A stretch of 64,000 nucleotides of DNA from an uncultured Neptuniibacter sp. (GTDB taxonomy: Bacteria; Pseudomonadota; Gammaproteobacteria; Pseudomonadales; Balneatricaceae): contig NZ_CANMIR010000002.1 in assembly GCF_947498015.1 (NCBI RefSeq), positions 124,001 through 188,000 on the forward strand. Reading direction: 5' to 3'. A program made the translations under genes and the position numbers. Below the pieces are notes generated by a model. That model worked only from the letters and a program-made list of their open reading frames with translations. It had not been told where the DNA came from and ran no database searches. Below, in pieces: positions 16,312 to 26,184 of this stretch; position 1 is the first letter of the stretch; each line of letters starts with the position of its first letter.

Positions 16312-17997
16312 TTAGTTCTGCAGTAGCTTCAGTGCAGCCTGCAGTTTTTCAGCTGTAGTTTTACCTTCCAGAGCATCAACGTTGACCTTCACAGCTCCTG
16401 CAAGATCAGCCTCTGTTTCCAAAAGGGTCAACATGCCAGCGCGATCAAACAGATCACCTACCGTCGCCAACTGATCACTGACAGACTCTAGCTGTGACTG
16501 ATTAAATGCCACAACTGCACGCCCCTGCTCAAACAACAGAGCTTCCAGACTGTAAAGTAGCTCCTGACGCTGTACAGCATTTTCACCCGTGATCGTCACT
16601 GTCGCAGCCTGCTGTCCAAAGCGGATAACACGGTCAGATACAGAAACATTGGATTCACTAACGATCTTCCCTTCCAGATCTGACAACTGTTGCGAATCTT
16701 CTTCGATGATCATCCCCGCTGCAACCGTTGCATTGCTCAGGCGATCAACAATGATAAAAGAGCCTGTACCATGGTGTGAACGATATTCGTCGGCTACGAC
16801 AGCACGCTCAAGGGTGACCTCACAACGTGCGATCTCATTAAGCTCCAGTGACGATGCCGGAGACTGCTCGAGAGTATTCACATCCACGCGGTGACGCACA
16901 TGACTGATACCTCCAGCCACACGTGTAGTATTCAGTTTCACTTCATATTGGCGGCCAGCCTGAAGAGACTCTTCAGCCATCCAGACCACCATCGCATCAA
17001 AGCGGTTAGTACTGGCTGGTACGGAATCACTGTGAACCAGGACATCACCCCGGGAGATATCGATCTCATCCTCCAGCGTCAGCGTCACAGCCATCGGTGG
17101 GAACGCTTCCTCAATCTCACCCTCAAAGGTCACAATCGATTTAACTTTGCTCGATTTGCCTGAAGGCAATACAGTAACCTCATCACCCGGGCGGACAATG
17201 CCTGACGTCAATGTGCCGCAGTAACCGCGGAAATCCAAATTCGGGCGGTTAACATACTGAACAGGGAAGCGTAGATCATCAAAGTTTTGATCATTAGCGA
17301 TCTCAACATGCTCCAGCGTTTCCATCAGCGGCTCACCATCAAACCAGCTCATCGATTCAGATGGCGACACGACATTGTCGCCCTTCAACGCCGAAATCGG
17401 TACAAACTGGATATCTGGCAGATCAAGCTGTTTTGAGAACTCAATATAATCTGCTTTGATCTCTTCAAATCGCTCTTCGCTGAAGTCGACCAGGTCCATT
17501 TTGTTGATCGCAACGATGGTGTGTTTGATACCCAACAGCGAGACAATAAAACTGTGGCGTTTGGTCTGAACCTGCACACCATGGCGTGCATCGATCAAAA
17601 TAATTGCCAGATCACAGGTTGATGCCCCTGTCGCCATGTTGCGCGTATACTGCTCATGTCCCGGCGTATCTGCGATAATAAATTTACGCTTGGAGGTAGA
17701 GAAATAGCGATAAGCGACATCAATGGTGATGCCCTGCTCACGCTCTGCCGCCAAACCATCAACCAGTAGCGCCAGATCCAGCTCTTCACCGGCATTACCG
17801 ACACGTTCGTTATCTTTCTGAATCGCAGCCAACTGATCCTCATAGATCATCTTAGAGTCATGTAACAGACGACCGATCAGGGTGGATTTACCATCATCTA
17901 CGCTACCGCAGGTCAGGAAACGCAGCAGCTCTTTATTCTCATGCTGATGTAAATATTCTTCGATATCAGAAGCGATCAGATCACTTTGGTGGCTCAT
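16312..17997 (-). CDS. cysN: Sulfate adenylyltransferase subunit 1 (CysN) with APS-kinase-like remnant
   Basis: The GTPase subunit of ATP sulfurylase, which drives adenylylation of sulfate to APS with CysD. The GTP-binding motifs are intact: [10 protein letters not shown] (P-loop), DTPGHEQY and NKMDLVDF, followed by two EF-Tu-like beta-barrel domains. At 561 residues it is longer than stand-alone CysN (about 475) and shorter than CysNC fusions (about 630). The extra part from about 466 onward resembles an APS kinase that has lost its nucleotide loop: where the kinase has GLSGAGKST, this reads GENAVQRQE. Later stretches ([25 protein letters not shown]) align loosely with kinase helices. It follows cysD by 109 bases and ends at a strong terminator. 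Confidence 0.95.
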   Translation of the reverse strand: MSHQSDLIASDIEEYLHQHENKELLRFLTCGSVDDGKSTLIGRLLHDSKMIYEDQLAAIQKDNERVGNAGEELDLALLVDGLAAEREQGITIDVAYRYFSTSKRKFIIADTPGHEQYTRNMATGASTCDLAIILIDARHGVQVQTKRHSFIVSLLGIKHTIVAINKMDLVDFSEERFEEIKADYIEFSKQLDLPDIQFVPISALKGDNVVSPSESMSWFDGEPLMETLEHVEIANDQNFDDLRFPVQYVNRPNLDFRGYCGTLTSGIVRPGDEVTVLPSGKSSKVKSIVTFEGEIEEAFPPMAVTLTLEDEIDISRGDVLVHSDSVPASTNRFDAMVVWMAEESLQAGRQYEVKLNTTRVAGGISHVRHRVDVNTLEQSPASSLELNEIARCEVTLERAVVADEYRSHHGTGSFIIVDRLSNATVAAGMIIEEDSQQLSDLEGKIVSESNVSVSDRVIRFGQQAATVTITGENAVQRQELLYSLEALLFEQGRAVVAFNQSQLESVSDQLATVGDLFDRAGMLTLLETEADLAGAVKVNVDALEGKTTAEKLQAALKLLQN

Positions 17998-18106
17998 TAC
18001 TCTCTCCTTTGGAGAAGCTCCCCGCTAACCAGGCCGGAAGCTATAAATCATTTCAATCTAATGGCGCTTAACAGTTCATATAACGCCAGTACCTAAACGA
18101 CAGGGG

Positions 18107-19024
18107 TTAGAAATAACCTTCCATCTTTTTCTTCTCCATGGAGCCTGAGCTGTCATGGTCGATGGCACGCCCCTGACGTTCCGACGTAGTCGTCAGCAAC
18201 ATCTCCTGAATAATTTCAGGTAGCGTTGCCGCATCAGATTCAACCGCTCCTGTTAGCGGATAACATCCCAGCGTACGGAAGCGAACACTCTTCATCTGAG
18301 GCACTTCACCCTCCTCTAGAGGTAAACGCTCATCATCCACCATAATCATCAGACCATCACGCTCAACAACAGGACGCTCCGCAGAGTAATACAGCGGTAC
18401 AATTGAGATATTTTCCAGGTAGATGTACTGCCAGATATCCAATTCTGTCCAGTTAGACAGTGGGAATACGCGAATACTTTCACCTTTATCCACCCGTGTA
18501 TTAAACACATTCCATAGCTCGGGGCGCTGACTTTTCGGGTCCCAACGATGATTCTGATCACGGAAGGAGAATACACGCTCTTTCGCACGGGATTTCTCCT
18601 CATCACGACGCGCACCACCAAAAGCAGCATCAAACTGATACTTATCCAGAGCCTGCTTCAGTCCCTGAGTTTTCATCACATCAGTGTGCTTTGCAGAACC
18701 GTGTGTAAACGGGCCGATCCCCATATCCACACCTTCCTGATTAATATGCACAATAAGATCCATGCCAGCTTCTTCAGCCATCTTATCGCGGAACTCAATC
18801 ATCTCCTTGAACTTCCAGGTAGTATCCACATGCATCAGTGGGAACGGAGGCTTACCCGGCGCAAACGCCTTACGCGCCAGATGCAACATCACGGCAGAAT
18901 CTTTACCGATGGAGTAAAGCATGACCGGGTTATCAAACTCAGCCGCCACTTCACGAATGATATGGATACTCTCAGCTTCTAATTGCTTGAGATGCGTTAA
19001 ACGATGTTCAGGTAAAGCACTCAT
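18107..19024 (-). CDS. cysD: Sulfate adenylyltransferase subunit 2 (CysD)
   Basis: The 305-residue catalytic subunit of ATP sulfurylase, a PP-loop nucleotidyl hydrolase that makes APS from ATP and sulfate. The PP-loop is [15 protein letters not shown] (near residue 42). The conserved [15 protein letters not shown] segment and the C-terminal [17 protein letters not shown] are characteristic. It is the first gene of cysDN and is divergent from the TSUP permease. The shared AT-rich region 19025-19311 probably contains CysB-responsive promoters, though no CysB site can be named with confidence because the motif is loose. Confidence 0.97.
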   Translation of the reverse strand: MSALPEHRLTHLKQLEAESIHIIREVAAEFDNPVMLYSIGKDSAVMLHLARKAFAPGKPPFPLMHVDTTWKFKEMIEFRDKMAEEAGMDLIVHINQEGVDMGIGPFTHGSAKHTDVMKTQGLKQALDKYQFDAAFGGARRDEEKSRAKERVFSFRDQNHRWDPKSQRPELWNVFNTRVDKGESIRVFPLSNWTELDIWQYIYLENISIVPLYYSAERPVVERDGLMIMVDDERLPLEEGEVPQMKSVRFRTLGCYPLTGAVESDAATLPEIIQEMLLTTTSERQGRAIDHDSSGSMEKKKMEGYF

Positions 19025-19311
19025 CTGGAAATACTCTTTCTATTTAAACGTTGTGGACCTGCCCTTTCAGGAGCACACAAGGTACAGCTATCCAATATTG
19101 CGGCGCATTATCGCAGCCTATCTAATAAAACACAAAAGAATAAATAATTACTTTTTTATTACTTAATGGAATACAAAACCTATCCTTTATATAACTAGCT
19201 ATAAATTCACTGCTTAAGCATATAAGTTATAAACAGATTCCCAATTATTATTTTGAGTTATATAAAAGCTCATCTATTATGCCGCCAGATTATTGTTGGA
19301 CAGGTTTACCC
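19025..19311. promoter_or_regulatory. Divergent promoter region between cysD and the TSUP permease
   Basis: This AT-rich gap must drive both cysDN (left) and the permease-cysI-DUF934-cysH run (right). Runs such as CTTTATATAACTAGC and GAGTTATATAAAAG suit promoter elements, but no single -35/-10 pair stands out. CysB control is expected from the gene functions, not proven by a motif here. Confidence 0.5.
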
Positions 19312-20097
19312 ATGGAACTTGCGTATAGCTTTGCAGGATTAGTTGTTGGCTTCATTGTTGGCCTCACCGGTATCGGTGGAGGCGCGTTAATGACGCCTAT
19401 CCTGATTGTTGTATTTGGTATACCGCCGATTATTGCGGTCAGTACCGATCTCTTATACGCCGCAATCACAAAATGTGGTGGCATGATCTCCTATGCCCGC
19501 AAAAAACTGGTCGAATGGAAAATTGTAGCCATGCTGCTGGCAGGCAGCATACCTGGTAGCCTGATCACCATCAGCTACCTGCAGAGCCTTGAACATCTGG
19601 AGCAGATTGAACACCTGATGAATCTGACATTGGGTATCTCCTTGGTATTAACATCAGTTGCTGTTTTTTTACGTAATAAAATTCGTAACCAGGCGATGAA
19701 ATGGCAGCATACCGTCGCAGCCACCCATGCCCGCAGGCTGCGCCCTATCGTTACGATTTTGATGGGCATCATTTTGGGGGGACTGGTAACGCTCTCCTCA
19801 GTTGGCGCTGGCGCTCTGGGCACAGCCCTATTGATTCTTTTGTACCCACGCATGACGATGCCTTCGATCGTGGGTACTGATCTGGTTCACGCAGTGGTAT
19901 TAACCGCGATTGCTGGAGCAGGTCACTATCAGATGGGCAGCGTTGATCTCGACCTGCTCGTCTATCTCCTGATCGGTTCACTACCGGGCGTATTTATCGG
20001 AAGCCACATCGGCACCCGGTTATCACCCAAAGTGATGCAGCCCATCATGGGATCCATATTATTAGCCATCGGCCTGCGATTTGTACTCGCAGGTTAA
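19312..20097 (+). CDS. TSUP (TauE/SafE) family membrane permease, probably for a sulfur anion
   Basis: This 261-residue integral membrane protein has about eight hydrophobic helices in two related halves, each carrying the TSUP signature (VGLTGIGGGALMTPIL near the N-terminus and TLSSVGAGALGTALL in the middle). TSUP proteins move sulfite, sulfoacetate, thiosulfate or similar anions. Its place between cysDN and cysI suggests sulfate or sulfite transport, but no sulfate ABC transporter genes are in view to compare. The frame opens at 19279, but the ATG at 19312 begins directly at the first helix and has a modest ribosome binding site (ACAGG). Confidence 0.88.
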   Translation: MELAYSFAGLVVGFIVGLTGIGGGALMTPILIVVFGIPPIIAVSTDLLYAAITKCGGMISYARKKLVEWKIVAMLLAGSIPGSLITISYLQSLEHLEQIEHLMNLTLGISLVLTSVAVFLRNKIRNQAMKWQHTVAATHARRLRPIVTILMGIILGGLVTLSSVGAGALGTALLILLYPRMTMPSIVGTDLVHAVVLTAIAGAGHYQMGSVDLDLLVYLLIGSLPGVFIGSHIGTRLSPKVMQPIMGSILLAIGLRFVLAG

Positions 20098-20154
20098 GTA
20101 ACCCTAAAAGTGAGGTGTCCGGTTACCTAAGTAGCCAGGCAAGGGAAATTAGTT

Positions 20155-21813
20155 ATGTATCAGTATACCGAAGTCGACCAGAAGCTGGTTGATGAACGCG
20201 TTGAGCAATTTAGAGATCAGACACGCCGATTCCTGGCGGGAGAGCTGCCGGAAGATGACTTCCTGGCACTGCGTCTGATGAACGGTCTGTATGTACAGCG
20301 CCACGCACCTATGCTTCGTGTCGCAGGCCCATACGGCATGTACAACTCTGCACAGTTGCGCAAGCTGGCACATATCGCCCGGACATACGATAAAGGGTAT
20401 GCGCACTTTACAACACGTACCAATTTGCAGTTCAACTGGCCAAAGTTGGAAGAGGTGCCTGATATTCTGGCTGAACTGGCATCGGTTCAGATGCATGCAA
20501 TCCAGACATCCGGTAACTGTATTCGTAACACAACAACCGATCAGTTTGCAGGCGTCATTGCTGATGAAATTGAAGACCCCCGCCCATACTGTGAGATTAT
20601 TCGTCAGTGGTCATCTCTACATCCTGAGTTCGCTTACCTACCGCGTAAATTCAAGATAGCTATCTCTGCAGGCCCGACAGACCGTGCGGCTACACAGGTT
20701 CACGATATTGGCCTGCATATTGTTAAAAATGATGCTGGCGAAGTAGGTTTTGAAGTGCTGGTAGGTGGCGGACTTGGCCGTACTCCTGTTATCGGCAAAC
20801 AGATTCGTCCTTTCCTGGCGAAAGAGGACCTGCTCTCATACCTGGAAGCGATCATTCGCGTTTACAACCTGAATGGTCGTCGTGATAACAAATATAAAGC
20901 ACGTATCAAGATACTGGTTCAGGCGATGGGAATTGAGAAATTCCGCGAGCTGGTTGATGCCGAGTGGGAACAGATCCGCGAGACTGATCTGAAACTCCCA
21001 CAAGCAGAGATTGAACGCGTTCAGGCCTTCTTCAAGCCATTTGATTATGATTCAACGGCAGCTGAAGATACCACTCTGGCGACAAAGCTAGCTGAAGATG
21101 AAGCGTTCCGTGTTTGGTATGAACGCAACACAGTGGAGCATAAAGTTGCGGGGTACCGTATCACTTACGTCTCCCTGAAACCTTACCTGCAACCCGCAGG
21201 CGACGTAACCGATGAGCAGCTGGAACTGATAGCTGACCTGGCGGACAAGTACAGCTTTGGTGAGATCCGTGCGACCCATAACCAGAATCTGGTACTGGCT
21301 GATGTCAAGAAAGCAGACCTTTATGCTGTTTGGCAGGTCCTGGCGGAAGCTAATCTGGCACGTCCAAACATCGGCACACTGACCGATATGACTGTTTGCC
21401 CGGGAGGCGATTTCTGCGCATTGGCAAATGCCAAAACGCTGGGTATCGCAGATCAGATCAACCGTAAATTTGAAGATATGGACTACGTTCATGATCTCGG
21501 TGATCTGAAATTCAACATGTCCGGCTGCATCAACGCCTGCTCCCACCACCACGTAGGTCATATCGGCGTGTTGGGTGTAGATAAGAAAGGTGAAGACTGG
21601 TACCAGATCACTCTGGGCGGTGATGACGGCTCTGAAGCTGCACTCGGCAAAGTAATCGGTAAAGCGGTTGCCGCAGATAAAGTCGCTGATACGCTAGAAA
21701 AAGTGATCGAAGTATACGTAAACAACCGAATTGAAGGCGAACGCTTCATTGATACCTTCCGCCGAATCGGTATGGCCCCATTTAAGGAGTATGTCTATGC
21801 CCCTGCTAATTAA
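20155..21813 (+). CDS. cysI: Sulfite reductase hemoprotein (CysI / nitrite-sulfite reductase family)
   Basis: The 552-residue enzyme carries out the six-electron reduction of sulfite to sulfide. It has two ferredoxin-like half-domain pairs and the siroheme/4Fe-4S core: the cysteines are in VCPGGDFCALA and MSGCINACSHHH, the C-x5-C and C-x3-C pattern of the family. The YAHFTTRTNLQFNW segment supplies siroheme-contacting arginines. No CysJ flavoprotein is near, so the electron donor may be ferredoxin or another reductase. It lies between the permease and a DUF934 gene, whose ATG overlaps the cysI end by 17 bases. CysG, which makes the siroheme, is encoded at 24612. Confidence 0.94.
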   Translation: MYQYTEVDQKLVDERVEQFRDQTRRFLAGELPEDDFLALRLMNGLYVQRHAPMLRVAGPYGMYNSAQLRKLAHIARTYDKGYAHFTTRTNLQFNWPKLEEVPDILAELASVQMHAIQTSGNCIRNTTTDQFAGVIADEIEDPRPYCEIIRQWSSLHPEFAYLPRKFKIAISAGPTDRAATQVHDIGLHIVKNDAGEVGFEVLVGGGLGRTPVIGKQIRPFLAKEDLLSYLEAIIRVYNLNGRRDNKYKARIKILVQAMGIEKFRELVDAEWEQIRETDLKLPQAEIERVQAFFKPFDYDSTAAEDTTLATKLAEDEAFRVWYERNTVEHKVAGYRITYVSLKPYLQPAGDVTDEQLELIADLADKYSFGEIRATHNQNLVLADVKKADLYAVWQVLAEANLARPNIGTLTDMTVCPGGDFCALANAKTLGIADQINRKFEDMDYVHDLGDLKFNMSGCINACSHHHVGHIGVLGVDKKGEDWYQITLGGDDGSEAALGKVIGKAVAADKVADTLEKVIEVYVNNRIEGERFIDTFRRIGMAPFKEYVYAPAN

Positions 21814-22273
21814 TCGTGAAGTTGTCAATGACAGCTGGACACTGATCAACGAAGAAACCCTGGAGCAGGCTGGCGACATTATCGTACCGCTGGCCCTGTA
21901 CCTGGAGAACCAGGACAGATTGGATAACCGTGAAGGGCAACTGGCCGTTCAGGTCAATGGTGATGACGATCTAAACCCGGTGCTTGAGAACCTGGATCGA
22001 TTCCCTTTGATCGCGGTAGACTTCCCTGCCTTCAGGGATGGTCGAGGATTCAGCATAGCCAGATTGCTGGTACGAGCGGGCTATAAAGGTGAGATCAGAG
22101 CCACCGGCGACATCGGTCGTGATCGGATCGCCTATCTGGAGCGTTGTGGATTTACAGCGATTCAGGTCCCAGAAGAGCTGTGCAAGCCGGAACTCCTTGA
22201 AGCATTTACGGAAGTGAGTAACTACTACCAGAGTGCTGAAGACGGAGTTCGTCCGGTTTATCACCAGCAGTAA
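21797..22273 (+). CDS. DUF934 protein of the sulfite reductase operon
   Basis: The 158-residue soluble protein matches DUF934 (segments DRFPLIAVDFPAFRDGRGFS and LRATGDIGRD-like are typical). The family is regularly encoded right after cysI in proteobacteria and is thought to help sulfite reduction, but no activity is established. Two ATGs are available, at 21791 and 21797. AAGGAG at 21784-21789 is seven bases before the second, which is therefore chosen; the first would be too close. It overlaps the cysI coding end by 17 bases, indicating translational coupling. There are no obvious cofactor-binding cysteines: only two, in CGFTAIQ and ELCKPELL. Confidence 0.88.
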   Translation: MPLLINREVVNDSWTLINEETLEQAGDIIVPLALYLENQDRLDNREGQLAVQVNGDDDLNPVLENLDRFPLIAVDFPAFRDGRGFSIARLLVRAGYKGEIRATGDIGRDRIAYLERCGFTAIQVPEELCKPELLEAFTEVSNYYQSAEDGVRPVYHQQ

Positions 22274-22298
22274 CCCAATAGAGACGGTGAGGGTCCCT

Positions 22299-23024
22299 AT
22301 GATGAGTGAGCAACTAAGTGCAGAGCTGCAGGCTAAAGTAGAAGCTGTTGCAGCCCTACTGAACAAAGGATTTAGCGATCACGAAGGTTCGCTGGTCTTT
22401 GCTAACAGTCTTGGCGCCGAGGACGTGGTTATTGCTGACCTGATCAGTAAATACTGCCCTCAGATCAGTAATTTTGTACTGGACACCGGCAGACTACCAG
22501 AAGAAACACTTAAACTGCTGGCCGATGTCCGTCAGCAGTACCCCAACCTGAGCATTGATGTTTACTACCCTGAAGCAGCTGATGTGGAAGGTTATGTGGC
22601 AGAGAACGGCATCAATGCGTTCTATGAATCTCAGGAGATGCGTAAAGGCTGCTGTTTTGTTCGCAAGATCAAACCCCTTAAACGCGCCCTTTCAGATAGG
22701 AAAGCATGGATCACAGGCCTGCGCCGTGAGCAATCGGTGACCCGTGACGAGATCCAGTTCGAAGAGTGGGATGAAGGCAATAACATGCACAAACTCAACC
22801 CTCTGGCCGACTGGTCCGAGAAAGAGGTTTGGGCCTACATTAAAGCTGAGAATGTTCCCTACAACGAGCTACATGACAAGCACTATCCAAGCATTGGCTG
22901 CGCTCCATGTACCCGCGCAATTTCAGTCGGGGAAGATGTCAGATCCGGTCGCTGGTGGTGGGAAAACCCAGAAAACAGAGAGTGCGGTTTGCACCCAGCG
23001 ACACCTCTGAATTTTAAAAATTGA
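22299..23024 (+). CDS. cysH: Adenylylsulfate (APS-type) reductase CysH
   Basis: The 241-residue enzyme reduces activated sulfate to sulfite with thioredoxin or glutaredoxin. The PAPS-reductase fold is clear, and the C-terminal ECGLH holds the catalytic cysteine (C229). In addition there are adjacent cysteines C118-C119 (RKGCCFVRK) and a C-x2-C pair at 201 and 204 (GCAPCTRA). These four cysteines bind a 4Fe-4S cluster in APS reductases and are absent from E. coli-type PAPS reductases, so APS is the likely substrate. This agrees with the degenerate kinase domain of CysN and the lack of cysC. The frame opens at 22233, but the ATG at 22299 follows GTGAGGGT and gives the family N-terminus. Confidence 0.95.
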   Translation: MMSEQLSAELQAKVEAVAALLNKGFSDHEGSLVFANSLGAEDVVIADLISKYCPQISNFVLDTGRLPEETLKLLADVRQQYPNLSIDVYYPEAADVEGYVAENGINAFYESQEMRKGCCFVRKIKPLKRALSDRKAWITGLRREQSVTRDEIQFEEWDEGNNMHKLNPLADWSEKEVWAYIKAENVPYNELHDKHYPSIGCAPCTRAISVGEDVRSGRWWWENPENRECGLHPATPLNFKN

Positions 23025-23030
23025 TTTCCA

Positions 23031-23051
23031 GGGGTGGAAGGAATCCACCCC
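23031..23051 (+). terminator. Hairpin after cysH
   Basis: GGGGTGGA (23031-23038) and TCCACCCC (23044-23051) form a perfect 8-bp stem with a five-base loop, seven bases past the cysH stop. There is no T-run after it, so termination may depend on other factors. Confidence 0.55.
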
Positions 23052-23143
23052 GAACAGGAGACCATTCTGCGCCTGCTTTCAGGTTATACTTTTACCCGTC
23101 CACGTCCCCCTTCATCCGGCAAGATAATCGTGGGAACGGATTG

Positions 23144-24289
23144 TTAAGGTATTCGGCAGGCCGCAGACTTTTTCAGCTCATCCACTCGTGCTAACTCCAC
23201 CGCCAAAGGGTTACCCTTCCAGGGCGAAGAGAAAAACCGCTCTAAATGACTCGCATCAACATCTGTAATCGACCTATAAAGCCATTCTGGTTTTTGATCT
23301 TTATCGATCAGTAACGCTCTTATCCCCTCAGCTAACTCCCCCTCCTGACAGCAGCGTGTCGTCAGTATCATCTCCGAAAGAAAGGCCTCGCGTAACGACA
23401 GGTGACGACTGCGCTTTAACTGTTCATGGATGATCGCAGCAGCCAGCGGGCTCCCCTTCTGCAGACGAGATTGAGCAGAACGCCACCAACCGGAATCAAC
23501 CGAACTCTGCAGAATAGCAGCGCTGATTGCTGCAGCGCTCTCAAACCCGGTCACATTCTGGATCTGCTTGTAATGACGCAAAATATTAGATGGCGGAGCG
23601 CTTTGCTTATGAGTGCAACACTCCAGCTGCTTTAACACCCGAGTGACGGTTTGACTGGCAGATCCACTCCAGTCAGCATTCTGTAGATCACTGATCATCT
23701 GCTCCCACCTCTCCGACCGGATATATCGATCCGCCATCCCCAGCGCCAGAGCATCCGCAGCGTTTATCTCACATCCGGTTAATCCAAGAAACTGACCAAT
23801 GCCTTCAGGTATCCGATTAAAAAACCAACTCGCGCCCACATCAGGATAAAGTCCAATCGATACTTCTGGCATCGCCATCCTGGTTTTTTCAGTCACAATC
23901 CGGTAACTACAGCCATTCATGATCCCCATTCCGCCGCCCATAACGATGCCATTACCCCAGCAGATGATCGGCTTAGGATAGCTGTAGAAGGTGTAATCCA
24001 TCGCATACTCAGCCATAAACCACCTCTCTATGAAGGCCTGATCGATCTCCCCCTGTATCGCATGATAAAGCTGGACAATGTCTCCACCAGCACAGAATGC
24101 CCTTTCACCACTACCCCTCAATAGAAGGGCCACTACCGAGTCATCTTTCCGAACCTGATCCAGGCAGGGACGGATCATCTCAATCATATCCAGGCTTAAG
24201 GCATTGAGTGAATCAGGTGCATTCAACCTCACCTCAACCAGCTTCTTACCCTCAGCACATGGATGTTCCACAAAAAGCACACACGCCAT
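23144..24289 (-). CDS. Enoyl-CoA hydratase/isomerase family, 3-hydroxyisobutyryl-CoA hydrolase-like
   Basis: This 381-residue crotonase-fold protein has the extra C-terminal region of the ECH_2 group, which contains 3-hydroxyisobutyryl-CoA hydrolase (valine breakdown). The oxyanion-hole segments are SGERAFCAGGDI and NGIVMGGGMGI, and the catalytic glutamate/aspartate pair fits PEVSIGLYPDVGASWF. The substrate cannot be fixed from sequence; other acyl-CoA hydrolases or hydratases share the fold. The open frame extends to 24316, but the ATG at 24289 gives the usual start. It is transcribed opposite to cysH and cysG, so it is an unrelated insertion in the sulfur region. Confidence 0.85.
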   Translation of the reverse strand: MACVLFVEHPCAEGKKLVEVRLNAPDSLNALSLDMIEMIRPCLDQVRKDDSVVALLLRGSGERAFCAGGDIVQLYHAIQGEIDQAFIERWFMAEYAMDYTFYSYPKPIICWGNGIVMGGGMGIMNGCSYRIVTEKTRMAMPEVSIGLYPDVGASWFFNRIPEGIGQFLGLTGCEINAADALALGMADRYIRSERWEQMISDLQNADWSGSASQTVTRVLKQLECCTHKQSAPPSNILRHYKQIQNVTGFESAAAISAAILQSSVDSGWWRSAQSRLQKGSPLAAAIIHEQLKRSRHLSLREAFLSEMILTTRCCQEGELAEGIRALLIDKDQKPEWLYRSITDVDASHLERFFSSPWKGNPLAVELARVDELKKSAACRIP

Positions 24290-24611
24290 CACGCTCAACC
24301 TATCGACCATAAACAAACACTATCACTGCCCACATCCCTTCCACCTGTAATAACTGCGTGCACTTTTCTGAGGCAATCACCTCAAGCCTGCATCAAAACT
24401 ATCAAACTGCTGGTAAACTTACCTTTAAGAAAACAAACAGATAGCCCGTGCAACGCCTGCCATCCCAAGCTTTCGCTCTACTCCATTGAAATCAGAGCAA
24501 AACTCTTTATAGCAGGCATACAGGTTGCATAACTATACTGAAACCATGTGCACCTTGCCTCAATGAACACCTCGCAGCGTACTGCAGGTAAACTGTCTGG
24601 AGAGAATATCT

Positions 24612-26036
24612 GTGGATTACTTACCCCTGTTTTTCAAATTAACTGAACAGGAAGTCCTTTTAGTCGGAGGCGGTAACGTTGCCTTACGTAAAGCTCGTCT
24701 GCTCTGCCGATCCGGGGCACTGGTTACTGTGGTATCCCACAAAGTCTGCGATGAACTACAGGATCTTCTGGATGAGAACCGAGGTAATGCTGTAATCGGT
24801 GAATATCACAGCGCTCTTCTAGAGGGGAAGATGCTGGTTATCGCAGCGACCGATGATAACGCTCTGAATGAGCGCGTCCATTATGATGCCATCGAACGGA
24901 ATATCCCGGTCAATGTCGTCGACAGCCCGAAGTTATGCACATTTGTATTCCCAGCGATTGTAGATCGCTCACCGGTCGTCATCGGTATCTCATCTGGGGG
25001 CAGTGCACCCGTGCTTGCACGCCTGCTTAGAGCTCGATTGGAAACCTGGATTCCTAAATCCTACGGAAAGCTTGCCAGCATTGCGAACCACTTTCGTGAT
25101 CAGGTCAAAAGCAAATTTAGCACCATCAATCACCGACGGGTTTTCTGGGAAAACGTACTTCAGGGGCAGATCGCGGAAAAAGTTTTTGCCGGTCGTCCCG
25201 ATGACGCTGTAAAAATGATCGAAGAGAAATTGGCCCATGAAGACCCTGAGCATCAGGTTGGAGAGGTCTATCTGGTTGGGGGCGGCCCTGGAGATCCAGA
25301 GCTGTTGACATTTAAGGCCTTGAGATTGATGCAGCAAGCCGATGTTGTACTCTATGATGCTCTGGTTTCTGAAGCCGTACTGGATCTCTGCCGGCGCGAT
25401 GCCGACCTGATATTTGTCGGCAAACAACGGGACAATCATGCGGTCCCCCAAGAGGGAATTAATGAGCTTCTGGTCAAACATGCACAGATGGGAAAACGTG
25501 TCGTGAGGCTCAAAGGTGGCGACCCCTTTATCTTTGGCCGTGGTGGCGAAGAGCTGCAGACATTGAAAGCACATAATATCCCATTCCAGGTAGTCCCCGG
25601 TATCACTGCTGCCAGTGCCTGTTCAACCTTTGCGGGTATCCCATTGACCCACCGTAATTATGCACAATCGGTTAAGTTTGTGACCGGGCAGTTAAAAAAC
25701 CGTACGACCGATCTGAATTTTGAAGAGCTGGTGCATCCCAACCAGACACTGGTCTTTTATATGGGGTTACATACACTCCCCCAGCTTAGTGCGAAGATGA
25801 TTGAACACGGCAAACCTGGTTCTACACCGGCCGCCATTGTATCCAGAGGCACCTCCGCTGATCAGAAAGTGCTGACAGGCACCCTCGAAACCCTGCCTGA
25901 ACTTCAGCAACAGGCCCAGTTACCTGCTCCAGCGCTGATTATTGTCGGAGAAGTGGTTGAACTGCATAATAATCTAAGTTGGTTCGGTGAAGAGGTACTC
26001 GCACAAAACCTGACGCCTGTTAAAGCAGAGCCCTGA
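24612..26036 (+). CDS. cysG: Siroheme synthase CysG (trifunctional)
   Basis: The 474-residue enzyme makes siroheme from uroporphyrinogen III. The N-terminal precorrin-2 dehydrogenase/ferrochelatase part (1-210) has the NAD loop VGGGNVALRKARLL. The C-terminal SUMT methyltransferase (about 215-465) shows VGGGPGDPELLTFKA, GDPFIFGRGGEE and the methionine-rich SAM region. A GTG at 24612 is the start: it follows GGAGAG at good spacing, and the product begins MDYLPLFF, as in the family (E. coli MDHLPIF). The siroheme serves CysI encoded just upstream, although a minus-strand gene separates the two. Confidence 0.96.
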   Translation: MDYLPLFFKLTEQEVLLVGGGNVALRKARLLCRSGALVTVVSHKVCDELQDLLDENRGNAVIGEYHSALLEGKMLVIAATDDNALNERVHYDAIERNIPVNVVDSPKLCTFVFPAIVDRSPVVIGISSGGSAPVLARLLRARLETWIPKSYGKLASIANHFRDQVKSKFSTINHRRVFWENVLQGQIAEKVFAGRPDDAVKMIEEKLAHEDPEHQVGEVYLVGGGPGDPELLTFKALRLMQQADVVLYDALVSEAVLDLCRRDADLIFVGKQRDNHAVPQEGINELLVKHAQMGKRVVRLKGGDPFIFGRGGEELQTLKAHNIPFQVVPGITAASACSTFAGIPLTHRNYAQSVKFVTGQLKNRTTDLNFEELVHPNQTLVFYMGLHTLPQLSAKMIEHGKPGSTPAAIVSRGTSADQKVLTGTLETLPELQQQAQLPAPALIIVGEVVELHNNLSWFGEEVLAQNLTPVKAEP

Positions 26037-26040
26037 TAAA

Positions 26041-26074
26041 GAGGGCCTGATCCATCATTAGATTCAGGCCCCTC
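26041..26074 (+). terminator. Hairpin after cysG
   Basis: GAGGGCCTGA (26041-26050) pairs with TCAGGCCCCTC (26064-26074) with one bulged base and a 13-base loop, four bases beyond the cysG stop. There is no T-run, so it is a probable but weak terminator. Confidence 0.45.
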
Positions 26075-26184
26075 CTCTCAACCGGCAGCCCCCCCTCAAC
26101 AGTAGACCAAGGTCGGTCTTTGTGGATACAAGAATCCTGTATAGTGGAATACATACTAAAAAATAGTCAGTTAGCTCTGTTGTT

